This document shows, piece after piece, positions 24,461 through 33,455 of a stretch of DNA of 40,498 bases. Origin of the DNA: Bacteroidaceae bacterium (lineage in GTDB: Bacteria; Bacteroidota; Bacteroidia; Bacteroidales; Bacteroidaceae); the NCBI GenBank assembly GCA_017381015.1, contig JAFOCV010000031.1:1-40498 (forward strand). The letters are read 5' to 3'. Each line of letters begins with the position of its first letter. Positions within the stretch are counted from its first letter, which is position 1. A program made the position numbers and the translations under genes. Under the pieces are notes generated by a model. It searched no databases. It worked only from the letters and a program-made list of their open reading frames with translations, and was not told the origin of the DNA.

Positions 24461-26611
24461 TTAGTAGAAGAGGTAACGATTGTCCTCTACGTTGGCCTTG
24501 CGATACAATTCTGTCTGATATGAGTTCATTGAACGTAGTGCTGTCTGAGTAAGGATACCCTGCTCTACCTTGAGGTCAAGATTTGACTTAAGAGCTTCCT
24601 CACCAAGAACCTGATATGCATATACACCGCTATTGCCACGTACACCGTTCTTGAAACCATCCTTGGCTGTAGCGCTAACGCTACCGCAAAGTGCGGGCTC
24701 CATGTTACCAGTCTTGGCAATGTATGCTGCCTGAGCGAAGGTTACACCACGCAAGGTGTCAACAACAACGCCTTCCAACTTGCTAGCCTCGGCAATGCTC
24801 TTAGCTGCAGCCATCTTCTCCTGAAGCATAGCAGCCTTCTTGTCGCGGATAACCTCGGCGGTCAAGAATCTCTTGATGTCTTCCTGCTTCCAGCTTACAT
24901 AACCCTTAGGAGTGATACCAGTGAGGATGATGCACATCATGTGGTCGTTGTCGCCACACTCGTACAAGGGGCTTACGTCGCCTACCTTGGTGTCTTCACT
25001 GAAGATCCAGCGCAATGCATCGCGTGTAGAGCTTACGCCACCTACGGTGTGCTGAGCAGCATTTACATTGTCTGCATAAAGGATGCGATAACCGAAGTCG
25101 TCTGCCAAGGTATCGATAGCCTCTGCGTTCTTACCAGCAAGGAATGAAGAGAAGTTAGAGAATGCCTTGTCGTATGTCTGCTTAGAGAAATCAACAGTGT
25201 TCTTGATAACGGCAATGTCGTACTTCTTCACGGGGTTGCGTGTCTCTAGTACGTTGAGTACCAATACGCTCTGATTCTCAAGAGAGAGCTTCTTCAGTGT
25301 GCCAGCAGGAGTGTTGGTAAGAGCCTCGATGAACTTTCTGTCGCTCTCCTGAATGTTCATACCCTCGTACTGTGCAGAAGCAATCCATACCTTCTGACCT
25401 GACTGATTGTACTTCTTGGCGATGGTATCGAAGGGAGCGCCAGCCTTGATAGCATTGATGATGCTGTCTGCTGCCTGCTCTGCCAAATCCTGGCTCTCGC
25501 GAGCAACGCCAATCACGCGATACTGTACGCTATCGGGCTTGGTGGTCTCTGCCATCAAACGGATGATGTTGAGAGTATTGTCCACATTATTATAATAAGG
25601 ACCTACCTGAGTACCTACCTTCATGGTGTCCAACTGAGATGCGATGTCTGAGGGCAATGCATTCTTGGTAACGGGCAACTGAGAGTAAGCTACCATAGAA
25701 CGTGCCTCGCGTACAATCTTAGCGGGAGATGCACCCTCGATAAGCTGCTTGGCATAATCCTGCATCTGAGCATTTAGAGCATCATTGTCTTCCTTGCTAG
25801 CCTTAACTGCAACGTCGATGTACTTGATGTCACGACGCTCCTCAAGGTTCTCAAATGCTGACTTCATCTCTTCGTACTTAGCCTTCAAGTCCTTGTCCTC
25901 AACGGTGATTTCGCTGTCCTTGATAGAGCTGTAGGGAAGAGCTGCTACGAGAACGGTCTTCTCATTGTTGCGAGCATCAAAGTTGAACTGAGCAGAAACG
26001 GGGTTTGATACGATGCAAGAACCAAGTAGGCTCTGGTACTTCTGAATCAAAAGGCTGTTGCGGATAGCCTTCTCGATGAAGCTCCACCACTGAAGCAAGC
26101 TCTTAGCCTCCTCTACGTAGTCGGCAGATGCATCGGGAGAAACGATAATCTCATTGCACTGCTCGATGTACTGCTTCAATACCTGATAGTCAAACTGACC
26201 CTGCTGATTGCGGAAGGGAGTCTGTGCAAGCATGGGGTGCTCACCCTTGATGATAATCTGCTGCAATTCGCGGTCGGTAACCTGAAGGCCTAGCTCTTCT
26301 GCCTCGCTAGCTACCAACTCGGTCTCTAGGTAATTGGCCCATACCTGGTCGCGAACGCTCTGCATCTGCTCGTCGGTAAGGTTGGAAAGACCATTGCTAG
26401 CCTTTACTACGTTGGTGTACTCGTCTACCAACTCATTAAATTCCTGGAGATCAATGTCCTTACCATTAACAGAACCTACTGTGGTACGGTCTGACATAGA
26501 GAAAATCTCCACAACTTTTGTCCAGTCTGTGGCGATAAAGCCAACCAGACCTAGAAATAGGGCGCCAACTACAAGTGGGCCTGCATTTCTAACTTTTTGT
26601 AAAGCTGCCAT
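24461..26611 (-). CDS. ppiD: PpiD-like periplasmic chaperone (SurA N-terminal domain, degenerate parvulin)
   Basis: The 716-residue protein has one N-terminal membrane anchor (about residues 12-29, GPLVVGALFLGLVGFIATDW), then a SurA/PpiD-type helical chaperone domain (about 45-200, VGSVNGKDIDLQEFNELVDEY). A parvulin-like region follows around 345-460 in which the expected catalytic His of the RHIL motif is replaced (YRVIGVA), so isomerase activity is doubtful. A second chaperone-like C-terminal part completes it. PpiD assists newly secreted outer-membrane proteins at the Sec exit. It is last in a run with OMP, lptC and CNNM genes but has its own -7 box. Confidence 0.85.
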   Translation of the reverse strand: MAALQKVRNAGPLVVGALFLGLVGFIATDWTKVVEIFSMSDRTTVGSVNGKDIDLQEFNELVDEYTNVVKASNGLSNLTDEQMQSVRDQVWANYLETELVASEAEELGLQVTDRELQQIIIKGEHPMLAQTPFRNQQGQFDYQVLKQYIEQCNEIIVSPDASADYVEEAKSLLQWWSFIEKAIRNSLLIQKYQSLLGSCIVSNPVSAQFNFDARNNEKTVLVAALPYSSIKDSEITVEDKDLKAKYEEMKSAFENLEERRDIKYIDVAVKASKEDNDALNAQMQDYAKQLIEGASPAKIVREARSMVAYSQLPVTKNALPSDIASQLDTMKVGTQVGPYYNNVDNTLNIIRLMAETTKPDSVQYRVIGVARESQDLAEQAADSIINAIKAGAPFDTIAKKYNQSGQKVWIASAQYEGMNIQESDRKFIEALTNTPAGTLKKLSLENQSVLVLNVLETRNPVKKYDIAVIKNTVDFSKQTYDKAFSNFSSFLAGKNAEAIDTLADDFGYRILYADNVNAAQHTVGGVSSTRDALRWIFSEDTKVGDVSPLYECGDNDHMMCIILTGITPKGYVSWKQEDIKRFLTAEVIRDKKAAMLQEKMAAAKSIAEASKLEGVVVDTLRGVTFAQAAYIAKTGNMEPALCGSVSATAKDGFKNGVRGNSGVYAYQVLGEEALKSNLDLKVEQGILTQTALRSMNSYQTELYRKANVEDNRYLFY

Positions 26612-26682
26612 TTTTCTAAAAAAATTTTATTGTTTATTATTATTTTCCTAAATTCTATGCGATTTTACGCGCAAATAGCGCA

Positions 26683-26690
26683 CAAAGGTA
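26683..26690 (-). promoter_or_regulatory. -7 box for ppiD
   Basis: TACCTTTG on the minus strand, 71 bases upstream of the ppiD start. No clear TTTG -33 box was found at the expected distance. Confidence 0.5.
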
Positions 26691-26834
26691 ACATTTTTTC
26701 TTGGATATCTGCCATTCCAACGACAATTCTTTGATTTTGACATGGAAATAAATAGCATTTTGGCCAAAGTAAGTACCTTAATCGAAAATATTTTCTATAC
26801 TTTTGGGGCTTTTCGAGGTTAATGAACGGGGGAA

Positions 26835-28094
26835 TTACTTGCGCGAAATAATGACTTCCTCTATCTTGTTGGAAGTCTTCTTGACCACCTTGACTTTCCA
26901 ATTGCCACATTCGATTATCTCATTGACCTTGGGGAAGCTTTGGAACTCCTTAAGCACCCATCCACCTACGGTGATATAGTCGTCGCTCTCTGGCAGGTCG
27001 ATGTCCAGCAGGTCATTGACCTTTTCTATCTCCATGCGTGCCGAGATATGGTATTCGCCATTGGGCAATTTCTTGGCTATGTAGGTGGTGGTATCGTGCT
27101 CGTCTTCTATCTCGCCAAAGATTTCCTCCACCAAATCCTCTACGGTGACTATGCCCGAGGTACCGCCAAATTCGTCCACCACTACGGCAAGAGATTTCTT
27201 CTGCGTCATGAGAGTGGAAAGCAGTTTTTGGGCGCTCATGGTTTCGGGTACGATGGGAGTTTCGCGTATGCATCGTGTCCAATCGTCGGTGGGTGCCAGA
27301 CGGAACATTTCGCTCGAATGCAAGAAGCCCACAATGTGGTCTATGTCATTATCATACACGATTATCTTGGAGATACCACTATCCACAAACTGATTGCGAA
27401 TATTATCTATTGATTCAGTGCGACTTACGGCTACTATTTCCGTGCGTGGCACTATACAATCGCGTACCTTGACATTGCGAAAATCCAGGGCGTTCTGGAA
27501 GATTTTTACCTCTTCTTCCAAGAGGTTTTCATCATCAATATTGTCAATATTATCCTGTATCAGATGGTCGAGGTCAGCCTTGCGGAAGCCCACTTCGCGC
27601 TTCTCCTTAGTAACCTTCATTCCCAGGATTAAGAGTATCAGATGCGAGAGACCGCTGGTAAGTCTGCTTATTGGCCATAATATTATATAAAATAGTATAG
27701 CAGGGAGGGCAAAGGTGCGCAACATGCTATTGGGATTGATGCGAAAGAGGGTCTTGGGCAGAAATTCTCCCGTGAAGAGTACAATGGAGGTACTGATGAG
27801 AGTTTGCCATACGGGGTGTGCTAGGTCGGGATGCAGGAAGTGCAGGAGTTTGGTCATCAGAATACCATAAACTACCAGTGCTATGTTATTGCCCACGAGG
27901 AGGGTGGAGATAAAATTGCTGGGATGCCTGTAGAAAACATCTATGATGCGAGAAGTAAGGCCTCCGTCTTCGCGCTCCATCTCAAAACGCATCTTGTTAC
28001 TGCTCACAAAGGCTATCTCCATGCCCGAGAAGAAGGCCGAAAACATCAGTATTATTGCAATCTCTATTAGTAGCGTGTGGTAATTATCCAACAT
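26835..28094 (-). CDS. CNNM/CBS-domain membrane protein (CorC/HlyC family, GldE-like)
   Basis: The 419-residue protein begins with a DUF21/CNNM transmembrane domain (about 1-185) with the signature FSAFFSGMEIAFVSSNKMR. A CBS-domain pair follows (about 205-325: VRDCIVPRTEIVAV, VVDEFGGTSGIVTVEDLVEE), then a CorC_HlyC domain (to 419). Family members are Mg2+/divalent-cation transport proteins; in Bacteroidetes the related GldE is linked to gliding and secretion. It acts in the inner membrane. It lies between lptC and ppiD, an arrangement that recurs in Bacteroidales, although the substrate is not known. Confidence 0.88.
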   Translation of the reverse strand: MLDNYHTLLIEIAIILMFSAFFSGMEIAFVSSNKMRFEMEREDGGLTSRIIDVFYRHPSNFISTLLVGNNIALVVYGILMTKLLHFLHPDLAHPVWQTLISTSIVLFTGEFLPKTLFRINPNSMLRTFALPAILFYIILWPISRLTSGLSHLILLILGMKVTKEKREVGFRKADLDHLIQDNIDNIDDENLLEEEVKIFQNALDFRNVKVRDCIVPRTEIVAVSRTESIDNIRNQFVDSGISKIIVYDNDIDHIVGFLHSSEMFRLAPTDDWTRCIRETPIVPETMSAQKLLSTLMTQKKSLAVVVDEFGGTSGIVTVEDLVEEIFGEIEDEHDTTTYIAKKLPNGEYHISARMEIEKVNDLLDIDLPESDDYITVGGWVLKEFQSFPKVNEIIECGNWKVKVVKKTSNKIEEVIISRK

Positions 28095-28172
28095 AATGTG
28101 TATAGGTAGTTTTTTTTCTGAAAATAAGAAAGAAATCTGTTCTTGTTATTCTATAGTCTTTATTACTCTAAA

Positions 28173-28206
28173 ATCATAAAGGTGTGTGTGTGCGACTCTT
28201 TATGAT
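28173..28206. other. Hairpin between lptC and the CNNM gene
   Basis: ATCATAAA (28173-28180) and TTTATGAT (28199-28206) are perfect inverted repeats around a GT-rich loop. It lies in the 126-base gap and could partly terminate or stabilise the transcript. Confidence 0.4.
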
Positions 28207-28220
28207 GTGGGGCTCACGTT

Positions 28221-28973
28221 TTAATCCTCTTCCTTGAATTTATACTTATTCGGAGCTGGAGCCAATTGTGGGAATGTTTCTGCTCCCATGGGACGAGGCT
28301 TGAGATTATGTGCAGGTGTATTGGGAACCTCCACAGGTGCCTCTTCCGACACGATGGTGTCTGAAGATGTGGCGGGAGAGTCCTCGGCATCCGACATGGG
28401 GAAATTGCCCTTGGAATTCATCACCGAATATTGTGTCATCTGCTCATTGCTACGAAACTCGGTACCCTCCAGCGTGCGCTCGGGCGTTATGATGGTAATA
28501 TAGGAATGATTCCACATCTCGTGCTTGTCCAAATCCCAATACAGTTCTTCGGTATTAAACTTGGTGCCCTGTACGTTTCTGATACGTACTCTGCCACGCA
28601 ATTCCCACATGCTTTGCTTGTGAAGATATGCGGTATCGGCTTGCACGTAAAGGTCGACGTTCAGTTCTTCATCCAATCTCTGCATGAGGAGTCCTTTCTT
28701 GAACTTCCACGTAGGAGCCTGAGAGTTTGGGGTGTAAATATCCCATTCCTCTGCCACCAGGTGATAGCGTATCACACCCGAGTCGGATATCAATGTGCTC
28801 ACACCCACACTGTGCATGAAGGGGAGGGAATCCTGAGCGGTGACCTTCACCTTGCCATCAGAGGCTTCTGGTGTGCACGCCAGAGCTAGAAGCAACACAA
28901 ACATACATCCCAACCCCAGAAAGGGTGAGATGCATGCACGTTTGTTATTTTCTCTGAAACTATCCGAGGCCAT
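28221..28973 (-). CDS. lptC: LPS export protein LptC (lipoprotein form)
   Basis: LptC links the LptBFG extractor to the periplasmic LptA bridge. I use the MASDSFRENN start (28973), eight bases after the upstream stop; an ATG 12 codons earlier would overlap the OMP gene by 28 bases. The 250-residue product has a membrane signal with a lipobox-like end (LLALAC, about residue 33), then LptC-type beta strands (VSTLISDSGVIRYHLVAEEW, AYLHKQSMWELRGRVRIRN). A Pro-rich C-terminal tail (about 205-250) is longer than in proteobacterial LptC. Confidence 0.85.
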   Translation of the reverse strand: MASDSFRENNKRACISPFLGLGCMFVLLLALACTPEASDGKVKVTAQDSLPFMHSVGVSTLISDSGVIRYHLVAEEWDIYTPNSQAPTWKFKKGLLMQRLDEELNVDLYVQADTAYLHKQSMWELRGRVRIRNVQGTKFNTEELYWDLDKHEMWNHSYITIITPERTLEGTEFRSNEQMTQYSVMNSKGNFPMSDAEDSPATSSDTIVSEEAPVEVPNTPAHNLKPRPMGAETFPQLAPAPNKYKFKEED

Positions 28974-28981
28974 GCTTGAGA

Positions 28982-30355
28982 TTACTGAATCTTGAACTTC
29001 ATGAACCATCGTTCATTGAAGGTAACACCTACGTTCAGCACAAAATAATTTTCAGTAATGAGGTTTTGAGAGCTGGGCGAACGGCGCAACCACTGAAAAC
29101 CGACATTGACCATGGAACGATTGTTGTAGCTATTGCTGATGGGCAAGCCAAAACCCATACTGAGGGCCAGTTCGCTGGGGCCTTCCAATCTGTGCATCTG
29201 TGCGCCTTCTCCCTGAGGAATGCGCATGTAGGGACTACTGTATGAGCATCCCAAACGATACTTTATCTTATTGTAATATCCCTTGGTAGCCAATGGATTA
29301 GGAGTGTATTGCACACCAGCCTTAATCATATAGTTGTCCATGTACATCTTGTTGGTACTGGGATATGACACTATATTATTGGACACCACCATTGCGGGTA
29401 CGTTACAATCTCCCCACATCTGATAGTGAAAGTCGGCGGCTACCTGAAGGGTATTCTTGTGCTGCCATGAAATACCACCTGCATAAGTCATGGGGATATC
29501 AAAACCACCATCATTGTCCACGGTAAGTGTGTCACCTGTGCTCATGTAGCGATAGAGGAAGGCATCCTCGGCCTCGAAATGATGTCCAAGACCAACGGTG
29601 GCACCTACGGTAAGCCAATCCTTGGAAGATACGCGGAATGCATACTGAGCACCGAGGTCAAACTTGTAGGTAAGAATGTCGGCATATTGGATGAAATGGA
29701 ATCCATCGAATACCGATGTGGAGCTACCACCCTGGGTGAACCCTTGTGACATGGCATGGTTATAACCTCCCCAAAGCAAGCTGGCATTACCACCGATGGC
29801 AAAGCCCTCGAAGGGTTTCCATCCAAGTCCCAGGAATACCTGATTCAAGCCACCCGTACCGGAATAGCTGGTGGTATTGCGCACTAATTCGCCAGTATAC
29901 TCATCTCGGAATGCGCTATTGCTGATGGTGGCATAACTGTAACTTATGGTGCTATATGGCTTAAAACCAAAAGATAAGCCCAAGTCCTTGCGTAATCTGA
30001 AACCTGCCACGGCATAGTCAAGAGTGGCATTGTTGACATTCTTGCTGTTCTGTGGTGTGGACATATGACCAAAGTTGCCCGACATAGCAATATCGAAGAC
30101 AAAACTCAACGAGTCGATATATGCATAGGATGCAGGGTTCATGATATTTAGCTTGTTGCCCGATGGCATAGCCACACCCACGCCACCCATGGCACGATTC
30201 CAACTAAGTGATTGGTCGTTGAGCAAACCAAGGCCAAAACGAGAGTATGACGACTTGCCTCCACCATTTTGTGCCAAAGAAAAGGCAGCGCTCATGAGCA
30301 GCACAAAACATAGTGCCAGGCGCTGAGAAACAGTTCTAAATTTTATGTAATTCAA
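28982..30355 (-). CDS. Outer-membrane beta-barrel protein, probable TTG start
   Basis: The 457-residue protein starts at a TTG codon (30355), giving NYIKFRTVSQRLALCFVLLM followed by SAAFSLAQ, a standard signal peptide. The ATG at 30439 would put 28 extra residues before the signal and the start upstream of the -7 box (30380-30387). The mature part is rich in alternating beta strands with Gly, Tyr and aromatic ends (FGLGLLNDQSLSWNRAMGGV; GFKPYSTISYSYATI) and resembles FadL/OmpP1-type barrels. It is first in the run OMP, lptC, CNNM, ppiD. Its transported substrate is unknown. Confidence 0.75.
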   Translation of the reverse strand: MNYIKFRTVSQRLALCFVLLMSAAFSLAQNGGGKSSYSRFGLGLLNDQSLSWNRAMGGVGVAMPSGNKLNIMNPASYAYIDSLSFVFDIAMSGNFGHMSTPQNSKNVNNATLDYAVAGFRLRKDLGLSFGFKPYSTISYSYATISNSAFRDEYTGELVRNTTSYSGTGGLNQVFLGLGWKPFEGFAIGGNASLLWGGYNHAMSQGFTQGGSSTSVFDGFHFIQYADILTYKFDLGAQYAFRVSSKDWLTVGATVGLGHHFEAEDAFLYRYMSTGDTLTVDNDGGFDIPMTYAGGISWQHKNTLQVAADFHYQMWGDCNVPAMVVSNNIVSYPSTNKMYMDNYMIKAGVQYTPNPLATKGYYNKIKYRLGCSYSSPYMRIPQGEGAQMHRLEGPSELALSMGFGLPISNSYNNRSMVNVGFQWLRRSPSSQNLITENYFVLNVGVTFNERWFMKFKIQ

Positions 30356-30379
30356 GTGAGTATATTTTTTGTACGTGTG

Positions 30380-30387
30380 CAAAGGTA
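30380..30387 (-). promoter_or_regulatory. -7 box for the OMP-lptC run
   Basis: TACCTTTG on the minus strand, 24 bases upstream of the TTG start. A CTTG (one mismatch to TTTG) lies 20 bases further upstream. Confidence 0.6.
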
Positions 30388-30494
30388 TGATAAAACTTCC
30401 AAATGAACAAGACGAGGGATTCATATTTAGGTCTTGCACACATATTTTATATATATTTTACGTGCACATAAGGGGTATTCACATTTATTTTTAC

Positions 30495-30502
30495 TAACTT
30501 TG
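30495..30502 (+). promoter_or_regulatory. -7 box for the DUF4105 gene (near-leaderless transcript)
   Basis: TAACTTTG ends only seven bases before the ATG at 30510, so transcription should begin at or next to the start codon. The -33 region lacks a clear TTTG. Confidence 0.55.
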
Positions 30503-30509
30503 CGCCCGA

Positions 30510-31742
30510 ATGAAACGTATAGTATTCCTTTTTGCCATCTTATTGGGCTCAGTTTTCGCATATGCCGAGCCTTTCTCAGAGGACATCGAAGTCAGTGTAC
30601 TCACATGCTCCCCTGGGCAAGAGGTGTATTCTCTGTATGGACATACGGCCATCAGAGTGAAGGACATGAACAGGGATATCGACTATGTCTTCAACTATGG
30701 CGTGTTCGATTTTGACACCGAGTATTTCGTATGGAAATTCGTTCTTGGAGAAACCGATTATATCTGCATGGCCACTCCATGGGAATACTTCATTCAGGAA
30801 TATAAGGCCAGAGGAAGCCAAGTGGTGGCACAGGTGCTCAACCTGACAGAAAGCGAGGCGGTGGCGGTGAGAGATTACCTGATGAACAATATCAAGAAGG
30901 AAAATCGCACGTATCGCTACAACTTCCTCACCAACAATTGCACCACACGAGTGATGGATTGCATAGACGCTTGTGTGGAGGGAGAATTGATTTACTCCTG
31001 GGCAACAGAGCCTCTCACCTACAGACAGATTCTGCACCAATATACCAAGGACTATCCCTGGGAAGAGCAAGGCAATGATTTCTTACTGGGCGCTGATGTG
31101 GATACATTGCTCTCAAACAGGGCTAAATGCTTCATTCCCGACTATTACATGAATGCTTTGGAGAAGGCAGTGGTAAGAAATGGTTTTCAGGACACAAGAA
31201 AGCTTGTCAAGACTTCGGAAATCCTTTCCCAAGCCGTAAACAGACAATCGAAGGCTGGAAAATCCTTTCCCGCCACACCATTGGTAATCGGAGGCTTGGC
31301 AAGTGCTCTCATGCTTTTGGTGCTGATGCTGGAAGTTTTTTGCAAGAAAGTATTCTGGCCCCTGGACATGGTGCTGATGCTGGTGCACGGCCTTGCAGGA
31401 TGCCTCATCGCCTTCATGTTCTTCTTCTCGCAGCACCCTGCGGTGGGGAGCAACTGGTTGGTGGGCGTACTGAATCCCATTCCACTCATAGCCCTACCCT
31501 ACACCATCAAGGCTGCATGGAAGAAAGAGCGCTCGGCATGGCACTATCTGATGGCTACATGGATGGCCTTCTATCTGCTCTTCATACCATGGATGCCCCA
31601 GGAGATATGCATCACGGCCATCTTCTTTGTAGCAATACAATTGAGCCGACAAATATCTTACATACTGTACTACAGACATTTACCCAAGAATAAGATTGCA
31701 AACAAAAGCCAACGCAAGAAGGCAGGAAAGAAGAAAAAATGA
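30510..31742 (+). CDS. DUF4105 (Lnb-type periplasmic domain) membrane protein
   Basis: The 410-residue protein has a signal peptide (about 1-19). The DUF4105 domain fills the N-terminal half: SPGQEVYSLYGHTAIRVKD, VFNYGVFDFDTEYFVWKFVLG, and the Cys-containing NFLTNNCTTRVMDCID, which is laid out like a papain-type NlpC relative with Cys and His. The C-terminal part has four or five membrane helices (about 255-390) and a Lys-rich tail (KNKIANKSQRKKAGKKKK). Function is unknown; the fold suggests a peptidase or amidase. Its stop overlaps the next start by four bases (ATGA). Confidence 0.82.
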   Translation: MKRIVFLFAILLGSVFAYAEPFSEDIEVSVLTCSPGQEVYSLYGHTAIRVKDMNRDIDYVFNYGVFDFDTEYFVWKFVLGETDYICMATPWEYFIQEYKARGSQVVAQVLNLTESEAVAVRDYLMNNIKKENRTYRYNFLTNNCTTRVMDCIDACVEGELIYSWATEPLTYRQILHQYTKDYPWEEQGNDFLLGADVDTLLSNRAKCFIPDYYMNALEKAVVRNGFQDTRKLVKTSEILSQAVNRQSKAGKSFPATPLVIGGLASALMLLVLMLEVFCKKVFWPLDMVLMLVHGLAGCLIAFMFFFSQHPAVGSNWLVGVLNPIPLIALPYTIKAAWKKERSAWHYLMATWMAFYLLFIPWMPQEICITAIFFVAIQLSRQISYILYYRHLPKNKIANKSQRKKAGKKKK

Positions 31743-33346
31743 ATTCTAATTCTACATATCGCTTTATCTCCACACTGGCAGTGCTCTTCTCCTTCTATGG
31801 AGCAGAAGCACAAACGGCACCCGCATTGCCCAAGTTGGTGGTCAACGTAGTCATCGACCAATTGAGGTCTGACTATCTGGAAGCCTTTGCCCCCTTGTAT
31901 GGCGAAAAGGGTTTCCGCCGACTGATGCAGGACGGATGCGTGTACACTCAGGCAGAGTATCCCTTTGCCTCGCCAGATAGAGCCAGCGCCACAGCTTGCC
32001 TATACACGGGTGCCACACCATACGACAATGGCATCACCTCGCAGAGATGGCTTGACAGAGAGACACTTCGTCCCCTGTATTGCGTGGACGACAGCAAGTA
32101 CAAGGGACACCTTACCACGGAGGCCAGTTCGCCCACACACCTGAGCGTGTCCAGCATAAGCGACGAACTGAAGATAGCCACCGAGGGCAAGGGCATAGTC
32201 ATTAGCGTATCTCCATTCAGAGACGCAGCTATCCTCTCGGCAGGACATGCGGCAGACGCATGCTTCTGGTTGAACGAACTCACTGGTCAGTGGTGCTCCA
32301 CATCCTACTATGGCAGCTATCCCTCATGGGCATTGACATATAGCAGATACAACTCCTTGCCACAAAGAATCAACGACATCGTATGGACACCATCCAACGA
32401 GGTTGTGGGCAACTTTAGCTACTTTGTGTCGGGAGGACTGAAGAAACCCTTCGAGCATAAGTTCAAAGGCAACTCCACCTTCCGCGAATTCAAGTCGAGC
32501 GGTTTGATTAACGAGGAGGTCAACAAGTTTGCCACTCATTGCATAGCATCGTCAGGAATGGGCCTAGATGCCATCACCGACATGCTTTCAATTACCTATT
32601 ACGCTGGCAGTTACAATCGTTTGCCCGTATCGGATTGTCCCATGGAGCTGCAAGACACCTACGTGAGATTGGACAATGCTCTGGGCGGACTTATCGACGA
32701 GGTGGAAAAGCGCGTAGGTGCTGGCAATGTGCTCTTCATGGTCACGGGTACTGGTTATTTTGACGAACCAGCTTCTGCCGACCTTACCGCATATCGCATA
32801 CCCACGGGTACCTTCGACATGCATCGCGCTGAAATGCTGCTCAACGTATATCTCGTGGCCGTCTACGGACAAGGCCAGTGGGTGGAGAGTAGCCTTGGCA
32901 ATGAAATCTATCTCAATCGCAAGCTGATAGAGCAACGCAATATCAACCTGACGGAGATGCTGGAGATGAGCTCGACATTCATCATCCAATTGGCAGGAGT
33001 CAAGGATGTATACACCAGCCAACGTCTCTCTTTCGGAGCATGGACACCAGGTATATCCAAGATGCGCAATGCCTACAATCCTCATCGCTCAGGAGATATA
33101 CTCATACAGATAGCACCAGGATGGTCGCTCACCGAGGTTAATGTAAGCAGCACTACCAACAAGCAAAATATTTCCAGAGAAAGTTATACCACATTCCCTC
33201 TGTTTTTCATGGGCGCGGGATTCGACCCCAACAAGATAGAAACTCCCGTGAGTATCGATTATGTTGCGCCCACCGTGGCAAAGGTGCTTCGCATACGCTC
33301 GCCCAATGCTTGTGGCAAACCTGCTCTCCGCCCCAATTGCCAATAA
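31739..33346 (+). CDS. Alkaline-phosphatase-fold protein, apparently catalytically inactive
   Basis: This 535-residue exported protein (signal peptide to about residue 25, GAEAQ) aligns with PafA-type alkaline phosphatases: KLVVNVVIDQLRSDYLEAFAP, GFRRLMQDGCVYTQAEYPFA and CLYTGATPYDNGITSQRWLD. Only the first metal ligand (Asp40) is kept. The nucleophile Thr position reads PDRASATACLYTG without the TAIGHTS core. The DxxGHxxG motif is YYAGSYNRL, the TADHG motif is VTGTGYF, and the late THGSPY-like motif is lost (QNISRESYTTFPLF). It is probably a pseudoenzyme kept for structural or binding reasons. It overlaps the DUF4105 gene and precedes secA. Confidence 0.75.
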   Translation: MNSNSTYRFISTLAVLFSFYGAEAQTAPALPKLVVNVVIDQLRSDYLEAFAPLYGEKGFRRLMQDGCVYTQAEYPFASPDRASATACLYTGATPYDNGITSQRWLDRETLRPLYCVDDSKYKGHLTTEASSPTHLSVSSISDELKIATEGKGIVISVSPFRDAAILSAGHAADACFWLNELTGQWCSTSYYGSYPSWALTYSRYNSLPQRINDIVWTPSNEVVGNFSYFVSGGLKKPFEHKFKGNSTFREFKSSGLINEEVNKFATHCIASSGMGLDAITDMLSITYYAGSYNRLPVSDCPMELQDTYVRLDNALGGLIDEVEKRVGAGNVLFMVTGTGYFDEPASADLTAYRIPTGTFDMHRAEMLLNVYLVAVYGQGQWVESSLGNEIYLNRKLIEQRNINLTEMLEMSSTFIIQLAGVKDVYTSQRLSFGAWTPGISKMRNAYNPHRSGDILIQIAPGWSLTEVNVSSTTNKQNISRESYTTFPLFFMGAGFDPNKIETPVSIDYVAPTVAKVLRIRSPNACGKPALRPNCQ

Positions 33347-33455
33347 ACAAGGTGGCGCACAAGAGCAAAGGAATCAAAACAGAGACTCCACCATAAGGCA
33401 TTGATATAAATGAGATGCCACACATTTTACAACAGAAGAATAAACAATTGAACTA

